The notes: generated by a model from the letters alone, not told the origin. A DNA stretch of 12,159 bases from JAVBKE01 sp031554215 (GCA_031554215.1 JAVBKF010000145.1:1-12159); one strand, 5' to 3'. Positions 1 to 6,858 are shown, counted from the first letter of the stretch. Program-made: numbers and translations.

Positions 1-63
1 AACAACAGTAAACGTTTTTGGTCTGTAAGTACATGCTTTCGATTAAAGTGTTGGGCTGATGTT

Positions 64-96
64 CTCCTTTTCAATATTTTTCATCCAATAAGGAGG
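64..96 (+). promoter_or_regulatory. csp leader: strong Shine-Dalgarno with upstream complementary stretch
   Basis: AAGGAGG at 90-96 lies 7 nt before the csp ATG and is a near-perfect ribosome binding site. CTCCTT at 64-69 is exactly complementary to AAGGAG at 90-95, so the leader could fold back with a 20-nt loop and mask the site. Long structured leaders are known for bacterial cold-shock genes; a switching role here is inference. No convincing promoter is seen in bases 1-60, so the transcript may start outside the window. Confidence 0.45.
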
Positions 97-103
97 CCCT
101 AAA

Positions 104-301
104 ATGAAAGGTACTGTTAAATGGTTTAACTCAGAAAAAGGATTTGGATTCATCGCTCGTGAAGATGGCGAAGATGTATTCGTTCACTTCTCAGCAATCC
201 AAACTACTGGTTTCAAGACGCTTGAAGAAGGTCAAGAAGTTGAATTTGAAATCGTCGATGGAAACCGCGGACCACAAGCTGCAAACGTTTGCAAATTATA
301 A
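104..301 (+). CDS. csp: Cold-shock protein (CspA/CspB family)
   Basis: This is a small single-domain RNA chaperone with a five-stranded OB-fold that binds single-stranded nucleic acid in the cytoplasm and keeps mRNA unfolded during cold shock or growth. At 65 residues it has the family's usual length. The RNA-binding motifs are intact: KGFGFI (RNP1, about residues 12-17) and VFVHF (RNP2, about 25-29), after the typical start MKGTVKWFNSEKG. The C-terminus ANVCKL carries a Cys where relatives more often have Thr or Val, which should matter little. The start is fixed by the perfect ribosome binding site at 90-96. The gene is monocistronic, ending at the terminator at 322-350. Family assignment is certain; which csp paralogue it is cannot be told. 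Confidence 0.97.
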   Translation: MKGTVKWFNSEKGFGFIAREDGEDVFVHFSAIQTTGFKTLEEGQEVEFEIVDGNRGPQAANVCKL

Positions 302-321
302 TTATAATTGTATAACGCATC

Positions 322-350
322 AAGAGCTCACCATTACGGTGAGCTCTTTT
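322..350 (+). terminator. Intrinsic terminator of csp
   Basis: AAGAGCTCACC (322-332) and GGTGAGCTCTT (338-348) form a perfect 11-bp stem with a 5-nt loop and run into TTTT. It lies 21 bases after the csp stop codon. Confidence 0.93.
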
Positions 351-452
351 AGTATGTACATTTCTAAATAGAGGCCAAAGCTAACGTGACGCACAAGCCT
401 TTTGGTTCTTTACTGAATAGGATAGACAGAGATAGAGGCGTTCGATCAATAC

Positions 453-793
453 TGAACTCTTTGTATTGTGCCCAACATGGGTGTATACAAATATTCAGTT
501 AATCTTGAACGTTTGAATGTCATTCATCCTAGATAGTTGGTCTTAATGTTAGGGTGAAGGTGACGATGATGAAAAACCAACTGAAAGTGGTCGATTGAAT
601 CGAGCTGAAATATTTACTCCTATTCTTCAGGTAGTGTAAGGCTATGAGGCGAGAAACCGTTTTTTGAACAATTATTTTAGAAACAGGAAGTGAAGATGCT
701 ATAATGAGAACACTGTGCGCGCAACTCAGTTTCTTAGCAGGAAAAGTGATTTTGTTTAAGAAACCAGATGCCATTGGTGAAACCACTTGTTAA
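453..793 (+). pseudogene. Possible decayed gene of unknown family
   Basis: Between csp and the minus-strand orphan there is no intact gene, but protein-like stretches appear in three plus-strand frames. They are MGVYKYSVNLERLNVIHPR (477-533), a hydrophilic stretch beginning GEGDDDEKPTESGRLNRAEI from 553 to a TAA at 637, GYEARNRFLNNYF just after it in the same frame, and from about 680 a third frame containing ETGSEDAIMRTLCAQLSFLA and ending at TAA 791-793. Read together they would need at least two frameshifts and one stop change, as expected of a relic. I do not recognise the family. Chance open frames remain possible, and the left limit is a guess. Bases 361-452 show nothing I can name. Confidence 0.3.
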
Positions 794-826
794 AAATCCA
801 AAACGCCGCAGTTAGCTGCATTTTGG
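791..826 (-). terminator. Intrinsic terminator of the minus-strand orphan gene
   Basis: On the minus strand, CCAAAA...TTTTGG (outer arms 798-803 and 821-826) encloses GCAG/CTGC with a TTAG loop (811-814). It is followed by a T5 run (A5 at 792-796 on the plus strand). There is an asymmetric bulge between the two helices. It lies 14 bases past the stop codon at 841-843. Confidence 0.7.
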
Positions 827-840
827 ACGTGACCATTAGA

Positions 841-1059
841 TTATATTTCACCTTGCATCGTTTTATACAATTCTATCATTGATAATATAAGACCAAGTTC
901 CAGCTCAAGTAGTTTTATGTTGTCACGAAAATCTGTTACGGTATCAATTGAAATTTCACGATCTAGGAATTCTTTATTTAATTCTTGAAATATTCTTTGT
1001 ACATCCCTGAATGTCTCATATAATTCATTATCTAACATTTCCTCGTCTATTTCAACCAT
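841..1059 (-). CDS. Small acidic protein of unknown function
   Basis: This 72-residue protein is rich in Asp and Glu and looks almost wholly helical, with heptad-like hydrophobic spacing in LLELELGLILSMIELYKTM near the C-terminus, which suggests a helical hairpin or dimer. It has no signal peptide, membrane segment, cysteine cluster or DNA-binding motif. It is probably a real gene: the ATG at 1059-1057 is preceded by a strong site reading AGAGGAGGTG (1067-1076 on the plus strand, 7 nt spacing), and a terminator follows. A short hairpin (GCTGC/GCAGC, 1078-1090) sits just upstream of the ribosome binding site. No good promoter is visible. I do not recognise the family. Its acidic helical build recalls small adaptor or anti-factor proteins, but that is only a guess. 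Confidence 0.72.
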   Translation of the reverse strand: MVEIDEEMLDNELYETFRDVQRIFQELNKEFLDREISIDTVTDFRDNIKLLELELGLILSMIELYKTMQGEI

Positions 1060-1349
1060 CGACAGACACCTCCTCTCGCTGCACAGCAGCCCTGAATTTT
1101 TGTTGATGTTGCAAAACGCTGATTATTTTAATAAAAAAAGCTATTCTCCCCCCCTCAGTAGTACTACACCTAACCCCCCTTTTTTTGGTACGTTTTTCAT
1201 TAAATAATTTAAATATTTTTATAGTAGATAATAGAATTTTTCGTCTTTTTATTTTTCCACCAAAGTGCTCGTGGTTTATTTGAAAAAGCGTTTCTCTCTA
1301 CTTCTTAAATTATGGTAAACTAGAGTATACGAAAGTGGAGGTGTAACCT

Positions 1350-2270
1350 ATGGAAAAGAGGAGGTCTCACCTCATTAAGGTAATAGCTACCGATATGGAT
1401 GGAACGCTACTGAGTAGTGAACAGACGATTTCTAAAGAAAATTTTGAAGCGATAGAAGCAGCAAGAGCTGCTGGGGTACATGTACTGATTGCAACTGGGC
1501 GTTCACCAAGAGAAGCACGTGATTTCCTGTCTAAATGGCAAATTAAATGTGCGATTATTTGTGGAAATGGTGCCGTCGTAATGGATGAAGAGGATCAGGT
1601 TATCAGCAAAAATTGTCTTGAAATGCCGCAATTGACAACAGCAGTACGCACGTTAGCTAGCCATAATTTCTACCTAGAAGTCTATACGAATCATGGTAAT
1701 TTCACGAGAGACTACCGCCAGCAACCATACCAAGATGAAATGGTTAAATTGTTAGTCGGAACTGGACGCAGAGAAAACAAGGAAGCTGTGCTCGCGCATG
1801 CTGATGAACGATTGGCGCTAGGCATTCTGAGTTTGGTGGATTCCAATGAAGACATTCTCCAGTTAGAGGCTGACCAATATGAATTCTATAAGGTATTTGC
1901 GATTCATAAAGATGATCGCGTCTTTAAAGAGGCGAGAGCTGAGCTCGAAGCGGATCCGGATCTTGTCGTGACAACTTCGTGGCATGATAATATTGAAGTA
2001 AATGCAGCACGTGCAACAAAAGGAAAAGCGTTAGGTGAGTATGTGAAAAGCCTAGGGGTCGGTCTTGAACATTCGATGGCAATTGGTGATAGCTACAACG
2101 ATCTTTCGATGCTAGAAGCGGCTGGTTTTTCTGTGGCAATGGGAAATGCAGACGATGCGATTAAAGACGTATGTGACTTTGTCACAATAAGCAATGATGA
2201 GCACGGTTTTGCGAAAGCAGTGTATGAAGTACTGGCACGCAACAAGCAGGCAGAGAAGGCGATGCAATAA
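1350..2270 (+). CDS. Cof-type HAD-IIB hydrolase (sugar-phosphate phosphatase-like)
   Basis: This is a cytoplasmic Mg-dependent phosphatase of the haloacid dehalogenase superfamily, Cof subfamily, which usually acts on sugar phosphates, nucleotides or flavin precursors; the substrate cannot be read from sequence. All four motifs are present: motif I DMDGT with nucleophile D15 and acid/base D17, motif II T49-G50-R51, motif III K224 in TKGKAL, and motif IV GDSYND with D247 and D251. The IIB cap lies between motifs II and III. At 306 residues it is slightly longer than the usual 265-290, owing to a short basic N-terminal extension (MEKRRSHL). The start is supported by GGAGGTG about 7 nt upstream. 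It is first in a likely operon with the nitroreductase (51-bp gap). No clear promoter is seen; the region 1081-1349 is AT-rich with C and T runs. Confidence 0.93.
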   Translation: MEKRRSHLIKVIATDMDGTLLSSEQTISKENFEAIEAARAAGVHVLIATGRSPREARDFLSKWQIKCAIICGNGAVVMDEEDQVISKNCLEMPQLTTAVRTLASHNFYLEVYTNHGNFTRDYRQQPYQDEMVKLLVGTGRRENKEAVLAHADERLALGILSLVDSNEDILQLEADQYEFYKVFAIHKDDRVFKEARAELEADPDLVVTTSWHDNIEVNAARATKGKALGEYVKSLGVGLEHSMAIGDSYNDLSMLEAAGFSVAMGNADDAIKDVCDFVTISNDEHGFAKAVYEVLARNKQAEKAMQ

Positions 2271-2321
2271 CACATTGTAAAAAGACGATCAGCTTGATGA
2301 TAGGTAGAGGGAGCGATTCAG

Positions 2322-2963
2322 ATGGGAACCAAATCTAACGACATCAGTATCCATGCAGTGATGAAGGAACGCCATTCAGTTAGAAGTTATGACACTAGTT
2401 TTGAAATCAGTAAAGAGGAATTGACGGCGATCATACGCCAAGCAGGGTCGGCACCGTCTTCAATGAATTTACAGCCATGGCGGGTGATTGCAGTCACGGA
2501 TCAAGCGCGAAAGGAAAAACTCTGTGCTGTTTCATTTAACCAAAAGCCAATTCTTGATGCTTCCGCTGTGCTTGTTATTTTGGGCAATGTCGATGCGTAC
2601 AAAGAAGTGGGTAGAATTGAAGATATGGCAATTGCACAAGGTCTATCATCACCTGAAAAGAAAGCAATGAAAATAGAGAAAATGATGACTGCTTATGAAA
2701 GTAGATCAGAACAGCAACGACGTGAGATTGTGAAACTAGATTGCGGTTTATTTTCAATGCAATTGATGCTTGTTGCGAAAGCAAAGGGCTATGATACATT
2801 GCCAATGGGCGGATTTAGTGCCGATGGCGTAGCGAAGTTGTTTAATTTGCCAAATAACATGCTGCCGGCACTCATTATCACAATTGGCAAGGCAAAAGAT
2901 CCTGCATATCAAACCGTTCGGTTAGATGTTGAAGAGATTTTGAGCTGGGAATCAATAGATTAG
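2322..2963 (+). CDS. Nitroreductase-family FMN oxidoreductase
   Basis: This belongs to the FMN-dependent nitroreductase family, whose cytoplasmic homodimers reduce nitro compounds, quinones or flavins with NAD(P)H. The 213-residue length is typical. FMN phosphate and isoalloxazine contacts are recognisable in RHSVRSY (residues 17-23) and APSSMNLQPWR (44-54), and the C-terminal GYDTLPMGGF forms the usual second flavin-binding segment. The overall order resembles B. subtilis YdgI/YodC-type proteins. The physiological substrate is unknown. The start follows a GAGGGAG site with rather long spacing; the initiator MGTKSN is the only suitable one before the conserved domain. It ends 17 bp before the thioesterase gene, so the two are almost surely co-transcribed. 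Confidence 0.93.
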   Translation: MGTKSNDISIHAVMKERHSVRSYDTSFEISKEELTAIIRQAGSAPSSMNLQPWRVIAVTDQARKEKLCAVSFNQKPILDASAVLVILGNVDAYKEVGRIEDMAIAQGLSSPEKKAMKIEKMMTAYESRSEQQRREIVKLDCGLFSMQLMLVAKAKGYDTLPMGGFSADGVAKLFNLPNNMLPALIITIGKAKDPAYQTVRLDVEEILSWESID

Positions 2964-2980
2964 TTTAGGAGCTGTTAGGT

Positions 2981-3424
2981 ATGCAAAAGCATCGAACGAT
3001 TAGTGAAGTGAAAATACCTGTACGTTATTCGGAAACGGATATGATGGGCGTTGTCTACCATGCCAACTATATTATTTGGATGGAACTGGCACGGACGCAG
3101 TTTATCAAGGATCGTGGGCTTGTATATGCTACGTTTGCTGAAGCAGGGTATGTTACACCAGTGATTGATATAGAGGCCAGTTACAAGCGTTCTGTTGTCT
3201 ACGGGGAAGAAGTGACTGTGAAGGTATGGGTTGACTTCTATAACGGACTTAAGACCATCTATTGCTATGAGATGTATAAGCCCGATGGAACCCTTGCCTG
3301 CACAGGTAGTAGTACGATCTTGATTGTGAAAAAAGAAAATTTCAGACCAGTGTCAATGCGAAAGATCTTTCCTGAATGGCATGCATTGTATGAAGGACTT
3401 GCTGCGGAATCGGTTGTAGACTAA
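2981..3424 (+). CDS. Acyl-CoA thioesterase, hotdog fold (YbgC/4HBT family)
   Basis: This is a single-hotdog-domain thioesterase that hydrolyses acyl-CoA or aryl-CoA thioesters in the cytoplasm, usually as a tetramer. The 147-residue length is typical. The family signature is clear: RYSETDMMGVVYHANYIIW, with D20 at the catalytic Asp position and the conserved YHANY (26-30) at the start of the hot-dog helix. A second conserved stretch is the ASYKRSVVYGEEV segment in the middle. It resembles Bacillus YneP-like proteins; the preferred acyl chain cannot be deduced. An AGGAGCT site lies about 7 nt before the ATG. It is the last gene of the HAD-nitroreductase-thioesterase run and is followed by a structured RNA region rather than an immediate terminator. 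Confidence 0.92.
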   Translation: MQKHRTISEVKIPVRYSETDMMGVVYHANYIIWMELARTQFIKDRGLVYATFAEAGYVTPVIDIEASYKRSVVYGEEVTVKVWVDFYNGLKTIYCYEMYKPDGTLACTGSSTILIVKKENFRPVSMRKIFPEWHALYEGLAAESVVD

Positions 3425-3454
3425 TCATAGAGAATTGAAAAATAGTAAAGATTA

Positions 3455-3697
3455 ACAGACTGTTGGTGATGGCAAGGCAGATGCCAATCGGGTCAACGGA
3501 CAAATTCTGAGCAGAATCAAGTAGGAGTCTGTGAAAGTGTATTTTGGTTTCAAATGAGCTTCAGTTGGGTGAGAGCGAACCACGGATATTCCTACTACAG
3601 AAGGCGTTTGTCATTCCCCGTCATCGTTTGGCCCTTATGAATAAAAGCTTGCGGATATTGAGAGAAACATCAAATCTTTCAACATCCGTTTTTATTT
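3455..3697 (+). ncRNA. Candidate structured RNA / attenuator, class unknown
   Basis: A set of helices can be drawn by eye. A 7-bp closing stem ACAGACT/AGTCTGT (3455-3461 with 3526-3532) encloses GTTG/CAAC (3462-3465, 3494-3497), an inner TGGCA/TGCCA hairpin (3470-3474, 3482-3486), and an ATTCT-GAGC-AGAAT hairpin (3504-3517). AGTAGGA (3520-3526) can instead pair with TCCTACT (3590-3596), which would cross the closing stem. The octamer CGGATATT occurs at 3583-3590 and again as the left arm of the terminator at 3652-3659, so both copies could compete for the right arm. No protein gene fits the stretch. I could not match it to a known riboswitch or T-box. It may be a 3' element of the thioesterase operon or a separate small RNA; no good promoter is seen just before it. 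Confidence 0.35.
3652..3697 (+). terminator. Intrinsic terminator after the thioesterase operon
   Basis: CGGAT (3652-3656) pairs with ATCCG (3684-3688). After one A/C mismatch, TTGAGAGA (3658-3665) pairs with TCTTTCAA (3675-3682, one G-U), leaving a 9-nt loop. TTTTTATTT follows. It lies about 230 bases after the thioesterase stop and upstream of the HdeD promoter. Confidence 0.85.
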
Positions 3698-3867
3698 ACC
3701 TCGCTCTCTCGAACAGTCGTGCTATTTACCAAAGGAATTTGCAAACTCGTCTGTCATCATCATGTAACCCTTAAAATGGTGTGGCAGATAGCCTGTCTTT
3801 CTCATAGCCAACTGTAAACAGAGAGTTGCGTGAAATAGTGAAATTTTCAATAAATTACGATCAACAA

Positions 3868-3896
3868 TTGCCAACTGTTCTTTGGACGTGTAAAAT
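3868..3896 (+). promoter_or_regulatory. Sigma-A promoter of the HdeD-like gene
   Basis: TTGCCA (3868-3873), a 17-nt spacer and TAAAAT (3891-3896) make a good vegetative promoter. It predicts transcription from about 3903, giving a leader of about 43 nt. This decides the gene start: the longer reading frame opening at 3826 would begin upstream of the promoter. Confidence 0.75.
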
Positions 3897-3945
3897 ATCT
3901 TTTAAACCAGAAATTGTGGTTAGGTCAAAGAATTGGGGTGGAAAA

Positions 3946-4461
3946 ATGAAGGGTGAAAATATTAAATGGCTGACGTTGATTAGCGGTATTTTAGCATTAG
4001 GAGCGGGTATTTATGCATTTGCTCACCCGAAAACAACACTAGTCGGTCTTGCTTTCTATTTAGGCGTAGCCATTCTTATCAGTGGTGTCCTCTACGTATT
4101 CTCGTTTTTTAAAGAAGAAAAGGGATCAGATCGTAATTATATCAAGTTAGCTATTGGCACCATGGATATTGTGTTAGCATTCATATTACTTAGTCATGGT
4201 TTATTTACAGCAAAAACACTACCAATCATTGTTGGTGGATGGATGGTTATTTCAGGTGCTATCAAGCTTGTTCTAGCATTTAAAGTACAAGGGTCAGGTA
4301 AAATGCTCGCAGTCATTTCTGGCTTGCTCTCATTCATTGTTGGACTTTTGTTTATCATCAATCCGGCAACCGGCGCATACACAATCGCTTTTTTTCTTGG
4401 CGGATATCTCACGGTGATTGGTGTTTTTTATCTATTTTCTGCTTTCAGAGGTAACAGGTAA
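3946..4461 (+). CDS. HdeD/DUF308-family membrane protein
   Basis: This is a small integral membrane protein of 171 residues with six predicted transmembrane helices arranged as three two-helix units. The helices cover roughly residues 7-25, 32-52, 65-84, 90-110, 118-138 and 142-163, separated by short loops; the charged loop FKEEKGSDRN lies between helices 2 and 3. This matches the HdeD/DUF308 family, named for an E. coli acid-resistance membrane protein; the biochemical role in Gram-positive bacteria is not known. I place the start at the ATG at 3946 (MKGENIKW) because GGGGTGG lies about 5 nt upstream and the promoter at 3868-3896 would not transcribe an earlier start. The frame stays open upstream to a TTG at 3826, but that part encodes no membrane-like sequence. 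A terminator follows, so it is probably monocistronic. Confidence 0.88.
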   Translation: MKGENIKWLTLISGILALGAGIYAFAHPKTTLVGLAFYLGVAILISGVLYVFSFFKEEKGSDRNYIKLAIGTMDIVLAFILLSHGLFTAKTLPIIVGGWMVISGAIKLVLAFKVQGSGKMLAVISGLLSFIVGLLFIINPATGAYTIAFFLGGYLTVIGVFYLFSAFRGNR

Positions 4462-4490
4462 TAGGCAGCGAATTACAGCAGGCACCATCG

Positions 4491-4556
4491 TACCAGTATT
4501 ACTGCTAGATCAGGCGAGAAACTACTTGATACCTAGCGTGTACTGGTATCTTTTTT
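4491..4556 (+). terminator. Long intrinsic terminator of the HdeD-like gene
   Basis: TACCAGTA (4491-4498) and TACTGGTA (4541-4548) close a long hairpin that also contains GCTAG/CTAGC (4504-4508, 4533-4537) and ATCA/TGAT (4509-4512, 4527-4530). T6 follows at 4551-4556. Because the lysS promoter lies downstream of it, it ends the HdeD transcript rather than attenuating lysS. Confidence 0.78.
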
Positions 4557-4624
4557 ATAAAATATTCTTAAAAATTGTCGTGATCATTAGGCAAATTAGG
4601 GAAATGCAATTACTTAACTACTGT

Positions 4625-4633
4625 TGATATGAT
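4625..4633 (+). promoter_or_regulatory. Extended -10 promoter of lysS
   Basis: TGATATGAT contains a TATGAT -10 hexamer preceded by the TGN extension. The -35 region 17 nt upstream (TGCAAT, 4605-4610) is poor, as is common for extended -10 promoters. It would give a leader of about 36 nt for lysS. Confidence 0.5.
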
Positions 4634-4675
4634 ATAGTAATATTGATTGACTAATGAGAATTGTGAGGGTAAACG

Positions 4676-6160
4676 ATGAGTACAGAAGAACTGAACGACC
4701 AATTGCAAGTGCGTCGGTCCAAAATGCAGAAATTACGTGAGCAAGGAATTGATCCTTTCGGTAAGCGCTACGAGCGAACTCATACAGTAGCGGATATTGT
4801 TACAGCTTATGAAAGTAGCAGTAAGGAAGAACTTGATGCCGCAGACCACCTTGTTAAGATTGCTGGTAGAATCATGACCAAACGTGGTAAAGGGAAAGCT
4901 GGATTTGCGCATGTACAAGATCTTTCCGGACAAATTCAAATCTATGTTCGCCAAGAAGCGATTGGCGCGGAGGCATATGAAATATTTGATACCGCAGACC
5001 TTGGTGATATCGTTGGTATTGCTGGAACTGCGTTCCGCACACAAGTTGGTGAGTTATCGGTTAAGGTGACTGAATTCACATTCTTATCAAAGGCGCTACG
5101 CCCGTTACCTGATAAATTCCATGGTCTTAAAGATATCGAGGAACGCTATCGTAAGCGATATGTTGATTTAATCATGAGTAGTGAAAGTCAGCAGACATTC
5201 GTTATGCGCAGTAAGATTATTCGATCGATGAGACATTATTTAGATTCACAGGGGTTTCTAGAGGTGGAAACACCGATGCTACATGCTGTTGCTGGTGGTG
5301 CTGCAGCACGTCCGTTTGTCACACATCATAACGCCATGGATATGGAAATGTATATCCGGATTGCGATTGAATTACATTTAAAGCGCCTGATTGTCGGTGG
5401 GCTCGAAAAAGTCTATGAAATTGGTCGTGTTTTCCGAAACGAAGGTGTCTCAACGCGTCATAACCCAGAATTCACGATGATTGAATTGTATGAGGCGTAT
5501 GCTGACTTCAATGACATCATGGATTTAACGGAAAATACGATTGCCTATATCGCACAAGATGTACTTGGCAAGACAACGATTGCGTATGGTGAATATACGA
5601 TCGAGCTTGCACCAAGATGGAAGCGTCTTCACATGGTTGATGCGATTAAAGAAACTGTCGGCGTTGATTTCTGGCAACAAATGACGGATGAAGAAGCACA
5701 TGCCTTGGCAAAAACGCATGGTGTTGAAGTAACAAAAGCCATGAAATTTGGGCATATTGTCAATGAATTCTTTGAACAGAAAATTGAAGAAACATTGATT
5801 CAGCCAACATTTATTTATGGACATCCAGTCGATGTATCACCACTTGCGAAGAAAAATGATGATGATCCTCGGTTCACTGATCGTTTTGAACTATTCATTG
5901 TTGCACGTGAACATGCCAATGCTTTCACGGAGCTCAATGACCCAATTGATCAACGTGAACGATTTGAAGCGCAGCTTACAGAACGAGCTGAGGGTAATGA
6001 CGAAGCACATATGATGGATGATGATTACATTGAAGCACTTGAATACGGAATGCCGCCAACAGGCGGACTCGGGATTGGCATTGACCGCATTGTGATGTTG
6101 CTAACGAATTCAGCATCAATTCGTGATGTACTACTGTTCCCATTAATGAGGCATCGTTAA
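4676..6160 (+). CDS. lysS: Lysyl-tRNA synthetase, class II
   Basis: This cytoplasmic dimeric enzyme charges tRNA-Lys with lysine using ATP. The 494 residues match the usual bacterial length of about 490-505. In order: an N-terminal helix, an OB-fold anticodon-binding domain (about residues 60-150, containing IAGRIMTKRGKGKAGFAHVQD), then the class II catalytic domain with motif 1 around YLDSQGFLEVETP, motif 2 FRNEGVSTRHNPEFT (HNPEFT at 262-267) and motif 3 GIGIDR (466-471). The end VLLFPLMRHR is intact. Nothing is missing. GAGGGT 5-6 nt before the ATG supports the start. It is transcribed alone from the promoter at 4625-4633. In B. subtilis, lysS also lies upstream of the ctsR operon, so the position supports a Bacillales chromosome. 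Confidence 0.98.
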   Translation: MSTEELNDQLQVRRSKMQKLREQGIDPFGKRYERTHTVADIVTAYESSSKEELDAADHLVKIAGRIMTKRGKGKAGFAHVQDLSGQIQIYVRQEAIGAEAYEIFDTADLGDIVGIAGTAFRTQVGELSVKVTEFTFLSKALRPLPDKFHGLKDIEERYRKRYVDLIMSSESQQTFVMRSKIIRSMRHYLDSQGFLEVETPMLHAVAGGAAARPFVTHHNAMDMEMYIRIAIELHLKRLIVGGLEKVYEIGRVFRNEGVSTRHNPEFTMIELYEAYADFNDIMDLTENTIAYIAQDVLGKTTIAYGEYTIELAPRWKRLHMVDAIKETVGVDFWQQMTDEEAHALAKTHGVEVTKAMKFGHIVNEFFEQKIEETLIQPTFIYGHPVDVSPLAKKNDDDPRFTDRFELFIVAREHANAFTELNDPIDQRERFEAQLTERAEGNDEAHMMDDDYIEALEYGMPPTGGLGIGIDRIVMLLTNSASIRDVLLFPLMRHR

Positions 6161-6203
6161 GAGGAATAGTGGCACTCGCCATGTAGTAGGATAATGAATG
6201 ACA

Positions 6204-6249
6204 GAAGGTGACTGGGGAATATTTTCTTTCCAGTCACCTTCATATTTTT
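6204..6249 (+). terminator. Intrinsic terminator of lysS
   Basis: GAAGGTGACTGG (6204-6215) and CCAGTCACCTTC (6230-6241) form a perfect 12-bp stem with a 14-nt loop, followed by ATATTTTT. Confidence 0.93.
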
Positions 6250-6253
6250 CGGC

Positions 6254-6299
6254 AAAAAAAAAACCGCTCAGTTTCATTGTGTTGATGGACTGAGTGGTT
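6254..6299 (-). terminator. Intrinsic terminator of dps (possibly bidirectional)
   Basis: AACCGCTCAGT (6262-6272) pairs with ACTGAGTGGTT (6289-6299, one G-U). On the minus strand it runs into ten T residues (A10 at 6254-6263 on the plus strand, whose end overlaps the stem). On the plus strand it is followed by ATTTTGTTTT, so it could also back up the lysS terminator. Confidence 0.88.
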
Positions 6300-6342
6300 A
6301 TTTTGTTTTCTGTTTTGAAATAGGATCCCGGAAGGGGAGTAC

Positions 6343-6783
6343 TTATTTACCCATATAAGCGCGTAACATCCAGGCATGCTTCTTGAAGCTGTCTGCAAGT
6401 CCCTCGAACATTGCAACTGTTAGCGCATCGTCTGCATTATCTGCAAGCTCAGCGACTTCAAGCATTTCATCAGCCATTTTTTGTAGGTCGGATTCAATCA
6501 TTTTCACCATGTCTTGTGCAGATTCTTTGCCAGTAGCTTCTTCAATTGTAGCAGTGGCAAGATATTCTTTCATAGTTGCTAGTGGTTTCTCATTGATTGT
6601 TAGAATTCTTTCAGCGACTTCATCAAGGTGTACTGCACACTCATCATATAACTCTTCAAACTTCACATGTAGTCCGAAGAAGTGTTCACCTGTAACGAAC
6701 CAGTGATAATTGTGTAGTTTTACATAAAGAACATTTAAGTTTGCTAATGATTTGTTTGCTTCTGTGATATAATTTTTTGACAT
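6343..6783 (-). CDS. dps: Dps-family ferritin-like DNA-binding/iron-storage protein
   Basis: Dps forms a hollow 12-mer that oxidises Fe(II) with peroxide and stores it as a mineral, protecting DNA from Fenton damage. The 146-residue length is typical of the Gram-positive Dps/MrgA group. The four-helix ferritin fold begins with LHNYHWFVTGEHFFGLHVKF, and the residues expected for the inter-subunit ferroxidase site are present: H27, H39, E43, D54 and E58. E43 stands where the Listeria protein, as I recall it, has Asp. There is no Lys-rich N-terminal tail, so non-specific DNA binding may be weak. AAGGAGA lies 6 nt before the ATG. The promoter (6824-6852) and PerR- and Fur-like boxes (6859-6890) lie upstream, pointing to peroxide and iron control. 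It converges on lysS. Confidence 0.96.
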   Translation of the reverse strand: MSKNYITEANKSLANLNVLYVKLHNYHWFVTGEHFFGLHVKFEELYDECAVHLDEVAERILTINEKPLATMKEYLATATIEEATGKESAQDMVKMIESDLQKMADEMLEVAELADNADDALTVAMFEGLADSFKKHAWMLRAYMGK

Positions 6784-6823
6784 TTTAAGTCTCCTTTTCC
6801 GATTTCATTTTTTTGTTACCACT

Positions 6824-6852
6824 ATCATAATAAATTCATAATTGAAATGCAA
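6824..6852 (-). promoter_or_regulatory. Sigma-A promoter of dps
   Basis: Read on the minus strand, TTGCAT (6852-6847), a 17-nt spacer and TATGAT (6829-6824) form a good vegetative promoter, giving a leader of about 34 nt before the ribosome binding site and ATG of dps. Confidence 0.75.
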
Positions 6853-6858
6853 GCTTTT

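Noticed and set aside
281..309. Palindromes GCAAACGTTTGC and AATTATAATTATAATT at the end of csp
   Set aside because: They overlap the last codons and stop of csp, lie before a proper terminator and match no operator well; probably an effect of AT-rich sequence.
529..786. 85-codon minus-strand open frame
   Set aside because: It starts at a GTG without a ribosome binding site and its composition is not protein-like; it lies opposite the suspected decayed plus-strand gene.
3455..3697. T-box riboswitch reading of the structured region
   Set aside because: GGGTG followed by GAACCACGG (about 3567-3585) faintly recalls the T-box sequence, but the TGGN bulge context is absent, the spacing is wrong and the downstream gene is not an aminoacyl-tRNA or amino-acid gene.
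3544..3774. 76-codon plus-strand open frame
   Set aside because: It begins at a TTG with no ribosome binding site and runs straight through a strong terminator hairpin, so it is almost surely not translated.
3826..3945. 40-residue N-terminal extension of the HdeD-like protein
   Set aside because: It lies over and upstream of the sigma-A promoter at 3868-3896, lacks a ribosome binding site and is not membrane-like.
4418..4627. 69-codon plus-strand open frame after the HdeD-like gene
   Set aside because: It overlaps the end of that gene in another frame, spans the terminator at 4491-4556 and has no ribosome binding site.
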